Made by a program: the position numbers and the translations under genes. DNA of 64,000 nt. It comes from Euglena gracilis (taxonomy: Eukaryota; Euglenida; Euglenophyceae; Euglenales). The notes beneath the pieces are model-generated. The model ran no database searches. It saw nothing but the letters and a program-made list of their open reading frames with translations, and had not been told where the DNA came from. Shown here in pieces: positions 10,214 through 21,300 of the stretch; position 1 is the stretch's first letter, and each line of letters starts with the position of its first letter. The DNA lies in contig CP154956.1 of assembly GCA_039621445.1 (NCBI GenBank), positions 63,814,257 to 63,878,256 of the forward strand. Direction: 5' to 3'.

Positions 10214-11125
10214 TCAATTGAACTTGAATGAGTAATCAATAATAATCAATGACTTGAATTTGTTTGCTTGAACTTGTTTGATTGTTGCAAATGCAAACAC
10301 AATTGAATGCCAAACAGAGAACAGTATGTGAACAGAGTGTAAACAGAGTGTAAACAGAGCCCTGCGCAGAAAATGTGCAATTGGAGGGGGGCTACAGCTG
10401 GGGGGGCTACTTGGTATACTTTGCGCAATTCTTAATGAATTGCGCCATCTGAGCGCCCACCAAGGGGGTGCGCATGCTGGCGCAAAGCCCAGCAGGGCTT
10501 GCGCATCCCCTTGGGGGTTGCCTGTTGGCCCCCTCAACCTGCCCCCTCCTTCACCTTCCCTTCGTTTGGTCAAAATGGGCTGTGGGGCCCCCTTGGGGGC
10601 CAGTGGGGCCTCAAAAGGCCCTTGGGGGCCTTGGAGCCCCCTCGCGGCCCTTCGTGGCCCCTTTGGGCCCCCTTGGGACCCCTCCTTGGGGCGGGCACCC
10701 TCGGACCGCGCACAAGGGCTGCTGAGTGCCAAAAACAACATAACCTGACCCAACCCAACCTGATGACTCTGCGGTTAGGATTAGGGAAATCTTATTAGGA
10801 ATTTTAATCAGCTGACTCCATCTGTCACTGTGCAGGGCTCTGTCTCTCTGTCATTCTGTCAGTTGTTCAAGAATTATCTGGGATCAATTATCATCAATTA
10901 TTTGGACCAATCATTATCTTACCCTTGGTTTGGACTTTGGTACTCTTCCTTGTGGATTGCTTCTATTGTGCTGCATTTGTGGATTTGCTTGCTGGATTGT
11001 TTGTGGATTTTTTTATCAAAGGAAAGGTGTGAGCCAACCAGCCCACCTGTTTTCATCCAAAAAACCCACCAAAAACAAGAAAATGTAATTTTTAAAACAG
11101 GCCGCGAGGGGAATTGAAAACACAT
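10214..11125 (-). other. Probable 5' leader/LTR side of the gypsy-like element
   Basis: This lies immediately upstream of the element's first Met. It holds AT-rich tracts (10,220-10,340), a short perfect inverted repeat at 10,423-10,431/10,437-10,445, and a stretch of repeated CCCTTGGGGGCC-like words (10,500-10,690). An LTR is expected here, but the other LTR is outside the window, so its limits cannot be set. No tRNA primer-binding site was recognised. Confidence 0.4.
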
Positions 11126-12219
11126 TGGGCAGGGTTAAAGATCCTACGCAAAGGGGTGCCGGCCCCGAGAAACTGGAAACTCAGGGGCAGGCCCCACGGT
11201 TACAACGGCCACTGGAGGCAGGGCCATTGGGGCCAAATTCCAAAACACACCATGAGTCAAAGGGGAGCATGGCGGCCAGAACCTCACAGGACATGTCGGC
11301 ACCGCAGCCCGTGATGGCGCAACCCGCCAGGCGACATTTCAATCCACAGAAGTCGGTGGGGAAAATTCAAGGGGGTCATCAATACCAAGGACGTGAAGGC
11401 GACGGCGGGGGCAGAAGAAGGTCAGCACACAACTCCCACCCTCTCTTCATCACAACCCAAGAGCCATTTTAGATTACCAATGGGCTTGGCGGCCCAAAAG
11501 GCCATCGGGCCATTGGGACGCCAATATATCAACAAAGCCGCACGGGCCAGAATAACCTATTTCTCCAAGGCCACTGGGGGCCACAAAAGGAGGGTCCTTA
11601 ACAGGCCCTAATAAGTGTGGGGTGGGATCCGGGAAACCCACGTGCGCCCGGATTGCGGCCCCATTGATGGGGAAAGAAACTCGCCGGCGACGCTTTGCGT
11701 ACTGTGGTGTGTTTTTTTTGTTGTTCTTCCCCTGGACAGCTGGACCTGTTGGGTTGTATGCCAAGGGAAGTTTTGCCTGGCGTGAGTGTGGGTTGGATCA
11801 CCAGGAATTGTTCCCGTCGAGCGCCTAAGGGAAGGGCGTCCGGGGAGAGAGGGGCACGGGTGGAGTCCATGAAGGCCCATGAAGAGGCCCTTGTTGCCCT
11901 CAAGCCCTAATGGCGTGAGGATGTTGGATCATCCCTTGGGTGAGGATGAAGGATGCAGATGCCATGTTGGTGCCAATGGTGTATGTGGATGGATGCATTG
12001 AGTTCGTAGGGGACGTAGGAGAGCGTGGGAGGTGGTGGGGGGAAGGTTGGGAAGGGAGAAGACCCTAGGCATGTGAAGCGCGTCTGGATGTGCTCCTTTC
12101 CTAACCAGTGGGGTATCCTTAATTTTGAATTCCAATTCCAATGTCCAAATGTAGGAAGGTGAAGGAATGCATTTGGAGAGGGTGGAGAGTGGCAGAAGTG
12201 CATTGGGCATCCCCCCATG
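11126..12219. other. Unassigned stretch, possibly decayed mobile-element DNA
   Basis: Several short plus-strand frames (11,125-11,472 and 11,393-11,611) resemble the neighbouring DIRS gag-like DNA in composition (CATTGGGGCCA-like words), but no domain is recognisable. No RNA gene or clear repeat boundary was seen. Confidence 0.3.
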
Positions 12220-12370
12220 GACACCTCGGGCTCCGCACTTTGCTATTGTGAGGCCATGCCTTGCCCGCCGGCGGTTTGTTGTGTGATTGTTTGGTGCGCC
12301 GGGTTAGGAGGTCCCGCTTATTGCCTTTTTTCGCCGGAGTTGGCTGATTCTTAACTTGCCCTTCGACACC
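12220..12370 (+). repeat. Left terminal repeat of DIRS-like element A
   Basis: Nearly identical to 14,643-14,792, including the CTTCGACACC end, with scattered substitutions and small indels. Confidence 0.75.
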
Positions 12371-12504
12371 CAGAAGAAAGGAACAGAGTTCACGAACGAG
12401 GAAGAACCGAGAAAAGAAGTAAATATCAATTCAATATCCAGAAGAACACGAACCAGACAAAAATCAATTGAGAAGTCAATAGTCAAATTTCAATTTCGAC
12501 TTCG

Positions 12505-13296
12505 ATGAGCAATGCAGTGGAGAAGAAATTGGAATTATACGGCCACGGACGTCCTGGAGGAGTGGCCGCAGCAGCTGGAGACCTTGGAGATGCGGCCAAC
12601 ACGTGGCAAACCCTGGCCGTTCTTCCCACCCAGCCCCCCACCCCAGAAATTTCACAGCTCAAAAACCCTTCCAGTGACGGCCACGGTCCTTGGACCACTG
12701 TGGCCAGAAGGCTCAGAAGACAGAAGCCAGCCCCAGCCCTTGGTGGGCAAAGACTGGGCCATGGGGGCCCAAAATGCTTCACAATTGGACAATCAAAGCC
12801 GACACATCAGGGGCATCTCCCCCAAAGGCGCCGAGCAGCCTGGGCACATATTGGCCAGAAGATGGGCAGATGGAATCAAGGCCAAGGGTCAACACCACAG
12901 GGGTCATTGGGGCCAGTTTCACAAGCAAATCCCCTCAGGAAGGGCAGAAAATGTCTGTCCAACCCCCCCAATTCATCTATCACAACAGCCCCTCTCAAGG
13001 GGACAAGAGGGGGCCACAGCAGCCCCCCCCCCCAGATTTCCAATGGGGTTGGAGGCCAAGGCGAAAGCAAGACCTGGAAGACCACAAGATGGATTATGGA
13101 AAAAATTTGTACATGGAAACCTTGGAGACCAGCAGGGTGGACCCACAGTGGCCACCAAGAAGGTAAGGAACCAGCAGGGTGGACCCACAGTGGCCACCAA
13201 GAAGCTAAGGATGCTGCTGTAGAAATCCCCCGAGGGACCCACAGTGGCCCTCTGTGTACCAGGCGTATGCTTCTGTCCCCTCCGTTGAGGAAGTAA
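12505..13296 (+). CDS. Gag-like ORF of DIRS-like element A
   Basis: A 263-codon frame opening MSNAVEKKLELYGHG. The start matches the DNA at 14,876 in element B, where the corresponding ORF stops after 17 codons. The product is basic, Gly/Pro/Gln-rich and low in recognisable structure; its end contains repeats of GWTHSGHQE made by the minisatellite. An alternative frame (12,512-13,222) is open over the same stretch. Position between the left terminus and the rest of the element suggests a gag, by analogy with DIRS elements; no capsid or zinc-knuckle motif is visible. Confidence 0.4.
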   Translation: MSNAVEKKLELYGHGRPGGVAAAAGDLGDAANTWQTLAVLPTQPPTPEISQLKNPSSDGHGPWTTVARRLRRQKPAPALGGQRLGHGGPKCFTIGQSKPTHQGHLPQRRRAAWAHIGQKMGRWNQGQGSTPQGSLGPVSQANPLRKGRKCLSNPPNSSITTAPLKGTRGGHSSPPPQISNGVGGQGESKTWKTTRWIMEKICTWKPWRPAGWTHSGHQEGKEPAGWTHSGHQEAKDAAVEIPRGTHSGPLCTRRMLLSPPLRK

Positions 13297-13800
13297 GGAT
13301 GGAAGCAGATCCTCTTAGGATTTCCTACTGTGTGCCCCTTCTTTCTCCAAAGGTGGTATTCTTTATTCTATTCTTTTATATTCTTGTTCCTTCCTTTTCT
13401 TCGGACCGGACTTGGATATCCAGTCCGTCCTCCGTGCATTGCTCTGTGCTTTGCTTCTTGGGAAGTGGGAAAAGGGATTTTCTGTTACTCTGATTTTCAG
13501 TTCCCAAGTAGGTGCGCCAAGGCGAAAGCGAAGGCTTTTAGGAATCTGGAAAGGGGAATTGGGAATCAGACGTACACTCTCTGCCAACAATGGGGGATAA
13601 AGGGACCCACAGTGGCCCTTTCAATGACCCAGCCCCAGGAGGAAAAGGGACCCACAGTGGCCCTTTCAAGGACCCAGCCCCCAGGGGAAAAGGGACCCAC
13701 AGTGGCTCTTTTGGAGGGAGGGGCAGAAACCCCTCAACATTTATTTCTAAATTCCCGATCAATCAATCAAGGGGGGGACCCACAGAGGCCCCTTATGGTA
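13136..13800 (+). repeat. Dispersed minisatellite word GGGACCCACAGTGGCC
   Basis: At least six copies of ACCCACAGTGG at about 13,139, 13,183, 13,237, 13,605, 13,649 and 13,694, plus a variant near 13,778. The last set has a period of about 45 bp. Confidence 0.8.
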
Positions 13801-14112
13801 TGTCAACCAACCACATCAACATGGAGAAGACCAGATAGGCCAAACAGGGGCATTAAGCCCTATGGTACGTCTTCCAACAACAAGATCATCCAGAGAGGTA
13901 AGCAGAGAGGGAGAGAGTGCACGCACATCCCCCCAGAAAAAACTCCTTTTACTAGGGCCCAAGCCCTAGGGACCTAGGGGTGCAATGTCCAACACCCCCA
14001 ACCCAGACCCCCCAGAATCATCTTACCCAGAAAATAAATTCAATGGAGGAAATATGGGGAGACACCCCCCTCCATCAAAGGTTGCAAAAAAGCCTAAAAT
14101 GTCCAACACAAT

Positions 14113-14205
14113 AAACCGCCGGCGAGCAAGGCATGGCCTCACAATGTCTTTGTGCTTCGCCCTCGGTGTCCCTTCCTCCCTTCTCGGTCTTCCTCGAGGG
14201 AGTAC
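14113..14205 (+). repeat. Right terminal repeat of DIRS-like element A
   Basis: Inverted relative to the left terminus and homologous to 16,160-16,253 of element B. Confidence 0.72.
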
Positions 14206-14642
14206 CAGATTGGAAGGCGGTTGGAGAAAAAAAGGATTCCCCCCCCCCATTGTTTGCAAGTGGTGTTCCTTTGATTTCTCTCCCACAGTGGGTTTCCCAT
14301 TTACCATTGTCTTTGTTTATCTATTTGGCTCTTGGCGGTGAGTTTGATTTGTTATTGGCTGCGAGTTTGATTCATTGCCATTGGTCAAGATCATTGTCAT
14401 TGGTCAGGACAAGACAATCGACAAAAAGGAAGTTGAAGTTTGCCTGAGGGGAGGACCGCACGTCGCATCAAACCTTGAACCCTTCGTCCGTCCCCTCCCC
14501 CAAGGTATTGTGCCTTTTTTAAAAAACGGGGGAGGATAGATTGTTGAAGGATTTCGAGTGGGCGAGGAAATTCACTGAAAATGTCTTTTATTTCAGATGT
14601 GGAGAGGCAAAGGTTGGAGCCGGGGGGGGGGGTATGGGGCCC

Positions 14643-14765
14643 GACACCTCGGGCTCCGCACTTTGCCATTGTGAGGCCATGCCTTGTTCGCCGGCGGTGT
14701 TGTGTGATTGTTCGTTGTGCTGGGTTAGGCGTCTCCCCTTAGTGCCTTTCTTCGCCGGAGTTGGC
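14643..14765 (+). repeat. Left inverted terminal repeat of DIRS-like element B
   Basis: Core inverted relative to 16,098-16,192: GAGGCCATGCCTTGTTCGCC, then GGGTTAGGCGTCTCCCCTTA. The outer 37 bases, 14,643-14,679, are exactly complementary to 15,854-15,890. Confidence 0.85.
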
Positions 14766-14875
14766 TGATTCCTAATCTTGCCCTTCGACACCGAAGAAGA
14801 CAGAAACTTTCAAAGAACAGAAGCCTGAAGAATATCAAATTCAAGAAATTATTTCAACTTTGACATTGGAGGTCA

Positions 14876-16122
14876 ATGCAGCATGTGGAGAACAAATTGG
14901 AATTATCAAGTGGCCCCTGCTTTGCATGATTTGCTCAGGCAAATTTTGGAGGGGAAACAAATACAAAATTCAACCATTAAGGATTTCCTGGGAAGAAACC
15001 CCAGTTTGAGAAGGTACCAAAGTGCCTTTACACTTTTATGGGTGATTCTGGACAAAATGGGGGTGCCCCCCCCCTTTAGCCACCACTGACCAAGTGGCTG
15101 ACGCTGTAATTCAACTTTTTCAATTTTCAAAGGCCCAAGCCCGTAATGCATACAGTGCTATGCTTTTGATCCCTGGGTTTGGTTGCCTGAGGTTTAATAC
15201 ATTATTAGCACCTTATAAAAGGCTTTGGAACCAAAATCTGGAGAAGTATGGTGCTTTTTGGGATCCCCTCCCAATCCTCCTGGGGCTGGCAAGGCAGCCT
15301 GTGCCCACTGATATTTGTGCATTGCGCACACAGCTCATTTTTTGTTCACGCATCCTCTGTTTATATCGTTCATCTGATTTAGCACAAGTTAAAAGAACCA
15401 CAAGTGTGTTGGGGGGGGCACCCTACATTCAAATTAAACGTAAAGGGCAAAAATTCCACAAGTGGGAAAGAGTGGTCTCAATTCCCCAATGCCCCCAAAT
15501 CAGTCCCTTTCATTTAATTATGGCTTATGTGGCCGCCACCCGGTTTAAAGTAAAGCCTGGGGGTCCCCTGCTGATTTCATTAAAACCCCCCTATACACCC
15601 ATAAGTGCTGACACAATTGCTTCTATTACGAGAGAATTTTTGTCCAAACAAGGAGTACCCCCCCATGTGTGGGGACCCCACTCCACCAGAGGGGCAGGGG
15701 TTGGGTTGCTCAAAAAAATGGGCCTTTCAGCCCAAGAAGTTTGTGAAAATGGTCAATGGAAAGGGGCTGAGGCCTTTACAGCCCATTATCAAAGACTTGG
15801 TGCCCAAGGTGCCTTGGAAAATGCCCTGGCCCCCCTAATTTCAGTGCACAATCTGGCCTCACAATGGCAAAGTGCGGAGCCCGAGGTGTCTCGTACTCCC
15901 TCGAGGCAAACCGACCAGGGAGGAAGGGACACCGAGGGCGAAGCACAAAGACATTGTGAGCCCGACCCCCCCCTCCCATTGAAAAATTTTGTCTTCAAAC
16001 GCCCTCGGTCAGAAAGTGGGGGCCAGGGGGGGAAGAAGAGGGGGGGGCCCCCCAGGGGAAGAGACAGGACCATGGTCGCCACGTCGGAGACAATGCAGCC
16101 AACTCCGGCGAGGCGGCACTAA
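14876..16122 (+). CDS. Tyrosine recombinase of DIRS-like element B (one frameshift in a C-run)
   Basis: The C-terminal 342 codons (15,094-16,122) carry the catalytic domain. Counting from Met 15,094, Arg92 lies in LYRSSDLAQ, His196-x-x-Arg199 in GPHSTRGAG, Trp222 in NGQWKG and the nucleophile Tyr232 in AHYQRL. The spacing fits DIRS/Crypton-type recombinases. The N-terminal helical core-binding part (LHDLLRQILEGKQIQNSTI, about 14,917-14,975) reads in another frame, and the two join across the C-run at 15,066-15,074. The C-terminus past about residue 255 is encoded by the internal complementary region and the right terminus, and is probably a low-constraint tail. The enzyme would integrate a circular intermediate without a target duplication. 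Confidence 0.88.
15854..15959 (+). repeat. Internal complementary region (ICR) of DIRS-like element B
   Basis: 15,854-15,890 is the exact reverse complement of the left end 14,643-14,679. 15,891-15,959 is the reverse complement of the right end 16,187-16,255 with one mismatch. The two blocks abut with no spacer, so the ICR reproduces the junction of a circularised element. Confidence 0.9.
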
Positions 16123-16255
16123 GGGGAGACGCCTAACCCAGCCCAGCGACCAATCACACAACACCGCCGGCGAACAAGGCATGGCCTCGCAATGTCTTTG
16201 TGCTTCGCCCTCGGTGTCCCTTCCTCCCTGGTCGGTTTGCCTCGAGGGAGTACGA
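16098..16255 (+). repeat. Right inverted terminal repeat of DIRS-like element B
   Basis: The inner half is inverted relative to the left repeat. The outer 69 bases are complementary to the right part of the ICR. Ends in GAGGGAGTACGA. Confidence 0.85.
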
Positions 16256-18277
16256 TTCCCCCTTACGTCTTGCAAGCAAGGGAATGGCAAGCGGACCAAG
16301 ACCGAGAGAGGGCGGGGGTACAAAGAATTGTGACCCAGGCATGTTTTTGGGATATGCAGGGGGAGGTATGCATGGAGCTTGAAGGGATTCGAGTTTGTGT
16401 TGGATCTCCTGAAAATGAGGAGGGAAATAAAGACCCTACGCCGCCGGAGGTTAATCCCAGGTTTCCCCTCGGGTGGGGGGGGAACGCGGGGTTGGCGTCC
16501 CACGTTAAAAAATAAGAAGCCCCGCAGGGGCTGTATACTTGAATGGGCAGCCCCATGCAAAGCCCCAGGAGGAAGAGGGCCCTGTTTGAGCCTTTCGCCC
16601 CTTCATGCAGGGGGGGAAACCGTGACCCCGCAAAATACATAAAATGTGCCGACAGGTCAGTTTGAGCCATTTGTCCGTGCACAAACCAAGGCCAACTTTT
16701 TTCTTGCAAAAACGGAGCAAATTTTTTTAATGGGAACCTGTGAGCACAAATGAATCAACGTTGTCCAAAACAGGTGGACACGGCAAAGCTGTAGGTGCAA
16801 GAGACAAAAGCAAAATGCAGGAGAAATAGCGTTGAACTTCTGCAAATTTCCACAATACAAGGTGCGGTCCACAATGCCCAGCGGTTTGTACAATCGAAAT
16901 ACAAGAGAATTTGCCGAGGTTAAAAGAATCCTCTTCGGCGTGTTCTCTCTGTTGTTGGCATACCAAACTGCTCAGCATTCACACACAATCTCTCAAATCT
17001 CACCCCCCGGGGGGGAGGGGGGAGGGGTGGTCCCAGAACCTCCTCCTCCTCCCCGGAGGTCAACCCCCCCGGGGAAAAAACCCAGCGCAAAGTGCGAAAA
17101 AATTTTCAGGGCCTTCAAAAAGTGCATAAAAGAACGTTTTCAGCTGACTTTTTCCACCAAATTGACAAAAACAGATGAACTTACGTTTCCTGGTGCTTTG
17201 CGCTGGGGAATTTTTTTTGGTTCCAGGGGGGTTCCCAGACCCCCCTTCAGCCCTTGGGCGGTGGTCCGGACCTCCCTCGCCCCCTCGCTGTACATAACCA
17301 ATGGGGGAGGGGCACCCAATGCAAAGAAGGAGCAAAAAAAGCATCTGAGTTGTTGGGAGTTGGCTTCTATTGAGATTCCAACCCCGTCGCTGCCATTCGG
17401 CCATCTTCCTTCCAGGTTGAGATGCAGTTCCCACCCACACCCGAGAGGCCCCCCAGGCAGGGCTCGGGGGCAACTATCTTTAAGGTCACCTTGGGGCCAA
17501 AAGCTGCGTGCTGAAAACAGCTCACTCCGATCCCCCACGAGGGAATGGGAGGAGGCCAGGCCTCAGCGGGGGTGCACGGGGAACATCGCATTGTGCAAGG
17601 ACGACTTTCAACAGAAAGAGAACTTTCACCTGACATTTGCCAATTGGGGCCTGTGGAAAACGAGAAAAGGTGGTGATGCAGCCTTTGCTTTATTTATTGA
17701 AGACAAACGTGGAAGTTGAACATCTGGTTGGAGATAAAGCAGACTTGTTTCTTAGGCTGTGATCTTTTCCATCAAAGCCCATTTGAGGTCTTTTTTTGAT
17801 GATTGTCGATGATTTCGCCCACCCACGATGCACTCAGCCCGCCCCCCAACGTCAAAAACCTCTCCGAGGCCACGATTGACTGCAGTCAACCAAATGCCTT
17901 GGGGTAAAACAGCCACTTGTACAATTTTGGCAGTTCGAAGGCTTTGTTCTCGACTATTTTTGGCCATTTCAAGCCACTCCAAGCCCCTTTTTGCCTGCTG
18001 CCCATCCGCGAAACTGCTTGGTTGTTGGTGGTTCCTGACCATTTCTCAACTCCCTTTCCTTTCCTTTCCTTTCCTTTCCTTTCCTTTCAACTTCTCTCCT
18101 TTCTGGAGGCCCTTCTAAATCTCCCAATTTCAGTCAGTGTGCCCAGGGGTTACTTGACTTAAAATTTTACTGAACAAACCAAGGAATGTCTTCAATGTGG
18201 ACCAAAAGCCACAAAAAAAAATGGCCACATTCAGACACAATGAACACATACCAAAAAAAATGAAAATTTAAAACACG
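16256..18277. other. Intergenic DNA between the DIRS-like element and the 3' end of CSN6
   Basis: No domain is recognisable. A 295-codon plus-strand frame (16,832-17,719) crosses poly-C/G stretches and is probably not one protein. 17,130-17,190 shares ATTGACAAAAACAGATGA with 30,570-30,590, indicating a dispersed repeat. A (CTTTC)n microsatellite lies at about 18,052-18,088. Confidence 0.45.
18052..18088 (+). repeat. (CTTTC)n microsatellite
   Basis: Seven or so uninterrupted CTTTC units. Confidence 0.9.
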
Positions 18278-18399
18278 TCAGAATTTTGAAAAAAAGCAGA
18301 GATTCACAAATGCTGTGCACTTTGGGATGCCTCCATCAGTTGCGAAATTGAATTTGTCCACAAGTTCGCTCAGGACGTTGCAGCCCTTGGTCAACATTC
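18278..18399 (-). CDS. CSN6: CSN6 exon 7 with stop
   Basis: Acceptor ACTGCAG before GAATG. Encodes MLTKGCNVLSELVDKFNFAT and a short tail, ending TGA at 18,280-18,278. It preserves the conserved C-terminal helix that in CSN subunits joins the helical bundle. Confidence 0.92.
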
Positions 18400-21300
18400 C
18401 TGCAGTCACAAAATAGATCAGCAACAGAACAACAACAACAACAATGCTGCTGGGTGGAAATCATAACAAAACAAGGGGAACCACGCGCGCAAACAGTCAG
18501 TCATTGTCAATCGAATCACCAAAGACAAATTACCAGAAACATGTCCGATAAACGAGAGATAAAAAAAACCTAACCTCAAAAAATTACCCCCCGGGGATCA
18601 CTTTCATTCTTCCAAAAAAAACAACTTGCTTCCAGGCCCCCGGCGCAGGGGTTTTTTTTTTTTAGACCGGGGGGTCCCCCCACCTGCCCACCCCCTGGGG
18701 GCCCCCCCGGAGGGGGGGGGGGTCCCGGGGGACACACAAAAAAATGGCTGAAAATCGCGAAAATGCTAAAATAGCACTTTTCAAAAATTTCGGCGCCTTC
18801 GGCACCAAAAAGTGTATCCCACACCCCACCCCCCAGGGGGGGGGGGCTCGCCAAGACCCACCCACCCTACCCCCCCCCAGGGGTCCACGACTAAAAAAAA
18901 ACCCCTGCCCTGTGGTCACCTAAAAAAATTTCGTGCAGCCTCATTCAGTAAATTTTTTGGCTCTTGTTTTGGGTGAGTGGGTGGTTGACACCCCTCCCCC
19001 AGGTGGGGTCGGGTGGGTGGGTTTTGGCCTGGGGAAAAGTGCCCTCCAGGGGGGTCACTAAGTGGATCTATGGCCACGACGCTGGCTTTTTTCCAGGATA
19101 TTTTCCCCAGTCACAAGCGACTGCTGGTTTGTTTTAGTGATAATGGGTCCAAACCAGGAAGGATTTACCAAACCGCCCACCTTCAATCCTGCCATTTTGC
19201 CACAGAAATTTTGGGCAAAAAAATCCATTTTGGAAAAATTTTGAGGTTCCACAAACAGCTCAACACTAATCAAAAGCCTGGTTTCATATTTGTCACCAAA
19301 ATCAAAGCCCTCAGCATGTTTAAGGGGTTTGCATTTGGGGGCCCCAGCGGGGGGTCCAGCTGGCTGGCAGCTGGACCCAGCAGGTACCCAAACAACAAGC
19401 AAGAAAGCCCAATCCAACTAGGTTGGGATTTTTCAGACAAAATTTGGAGATGAAAATTCAAAACCGACTCAAAAAACGTCATTTTTGGCCATTTTGACGC
19501 CCTCTTTTTTAAAAATTTTGGACCAGCCGTACGGGAAGGCCAGGTGGGGGGGGGGGCTCAGACACCAGGAGGAGGAGGGGCGACCCACCACCCGCAATGG
19601 CACCCGCTCAAATAAAAATCCTTCGGCACCTTGGACGCCGGTTGTGGGAATTCCAATCAGGGGTTTTTAAGACTGGGGGGGTTCCCCCCACCCACCCACC
19701 CCTAGAGGGTCCCGGGGGACCCCCACTTTTCCCCAAAATGGCCAAAAATCGCGAAAAATGCTGAAAATAGCACCTTTTTCAAAAATTTTAGGCTCTAAAG
19801 GCGCCAAAAAGTATATCCCACCCCCTCTGGGGGGGGGGCTCGGCCAGACCCACCTAACTTACCACCCCCTCCCCCCAGGGTCCAAGATTGAAAAAAAACC
19901 CCTGATTCCAGTAAACCCCCCTCCCCAAACCTGGCGGGGTGTCAAGTTATTGAAACCATCTTTTTGGCCTTCCCCCCTGCCAGGTTATTTGGGCCTTTTT
20001 TCCAGCGTCATAAGGTGCTTTTGCCTTAGAATGGGGGTGCCAAGTTACTAGGGCCATCTTTTTTTGCCCCTCCCCCTGCCAAGTTATTCGGCCACTGCCA
20101 GGAGCAAGGACCCCGCCAGGTTATTTGGGGGGGGGGGGCGGGTTTACAGCCCTGGGCTGCCCCAACCCAACTTTGTTTCAGCGGACCCTGGGGGGGGGGG
20201 TTCGCGGCTGGAAAGTGCTGGTGGGGGAAAATGCACTGGCTGCCACCCCCCTTAGTTGCAGTGAGGCTTCTTGTCTGTTTATGGCCAGCACAAACTTTGC
20301 ATCTGGACCCGGGGGGGGGGGTCCCCTCCGGCTTCAGAAATGATGAGGGATGATTAAATTTGGGAGCCTCATTGTTTGAAAAACTTTACAAACCAAATAA
20401 TTTTCCCCCTGGGAATTTTTGGTTCGCCGAAGTCCACCCCCCCCAGGGTGGAATATAATTTGGGGGTATACTATTTGACAAAGGCATTTCACAATTCTGG
20501 ATGCAAAAATTTGACCGCGAAATGCGTTATGCGTTGTGCGTTATGCGTTGAACACCATCAAATACATGTTAGGTGCAGTTTTTGTCTCACAAATGAGCAA
20601 TTTAGTATTTTCCTTCCATTTTCAATCCAAACATGGTAGAAATCATGTAAAATTTGCACAAAAATTTGGTTTCATCTCCAGGAAACTCATTTCTTTCTGT
20701 TGTGGCCAGTGAACAAATGGGGGGTATATTATTTGGACAGCAAAGTCGGGTCCCAGGGGGGGGGATATTATTTGGGGGTAACCCCCCATCATTCCACCGA
20801 TGGGTCCGTGTGTCACTTTCACATTTCTTGAAGTTCTGGGGGGTCGGCTCAAGGGCTCAAGTCAGTAAACCCCCCCCTAATAAGTGCGCAGTGCCCTAAT
20901 TGTGCGCAGTGCCCTAATAAGTGCGCACGACCCCGGGGGAGGCTCCCAGCCCGAATTTGGGCTGCTGGCTGGATTTGAGCTGCTGGCTTGGCTGGACCGG
21001 GTGGCCGGGGGGGTAGGGTACCCTCCGGCTTAAGAAATTCCCTGGCCCGAAACTACGTCCTTAAAATGGGCACACCCGTGCACTTATTGAGGGGGTTTAC
21101 AAATGGATTTCTTCGATTCTTCTCCAGTGGTTGGTGTAAATGGGAAGGTGCAAATGAATTTCTAGCTATTTTTTCGGGGGGGGGGGGTCGGTATGAATGG
21201 GGGGAGTTGGCATAAACGGGGGGTCGGACCAAATGGGGGGGGGGGTCTTTATTATTTTTTGAGGATTTTCTTTTTGGATGCCCTGCAACGAAATACTGGT

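Larger units (their letters stand above)
12220..14205 (+). mobile_element. DIRS-like element A, non-autonomous
   Basis: Bounded by a left terminus starting GACACCTCGGGCTCCGCAC (12,220) and an inverted right terminus ending in CTCGAGGGAGTAC (14,205). The two share an inverted core of GAGGCCATGCCTTG plus CGCCGGCGGTTT. The termini are homologous to those of element B downstream. The interior holds a gag-like ORF and GTHSGP-encoding minisatellite repeats, but no recombinase or RT, so it would need proteins in trans. No internal complementary region was found. About 2 kb. Confidence 0.68.
14643..16255 (+). mobile_element. DIRS-like element B, compact tyrosine-recombinase element with internal complementary region
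   Basis: About 1.6 kb. Left terminus 14,643-14,765 and right terminus 16,098-16,255 share an inverted core. An internal complementary region at 15,854-15,959 is made of the complement of the left outer end joined directly to the complement of the right outer end, the hallmark architecture of DIRS1-type elements. It encodes a tyrosine recombinase but no RT or RNase H, so it is either an internally deleted derivative or a YR-only member of the family. Its left end and first ORF codons match element A. Confidence 0.88.

Noticed and set aside
10214-10753. 179-codon minus-strand frame as a protein
   Set aside because: Low-complexity CCCTTGGGG words; better explained as the leader/LTR side of the retroelement.
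16832-17719. 295-codon plus-strand open frame
   Set aside because: Crosses G/C-runs and a dispersed repeat; no recognisable domain. Left as intergenic.
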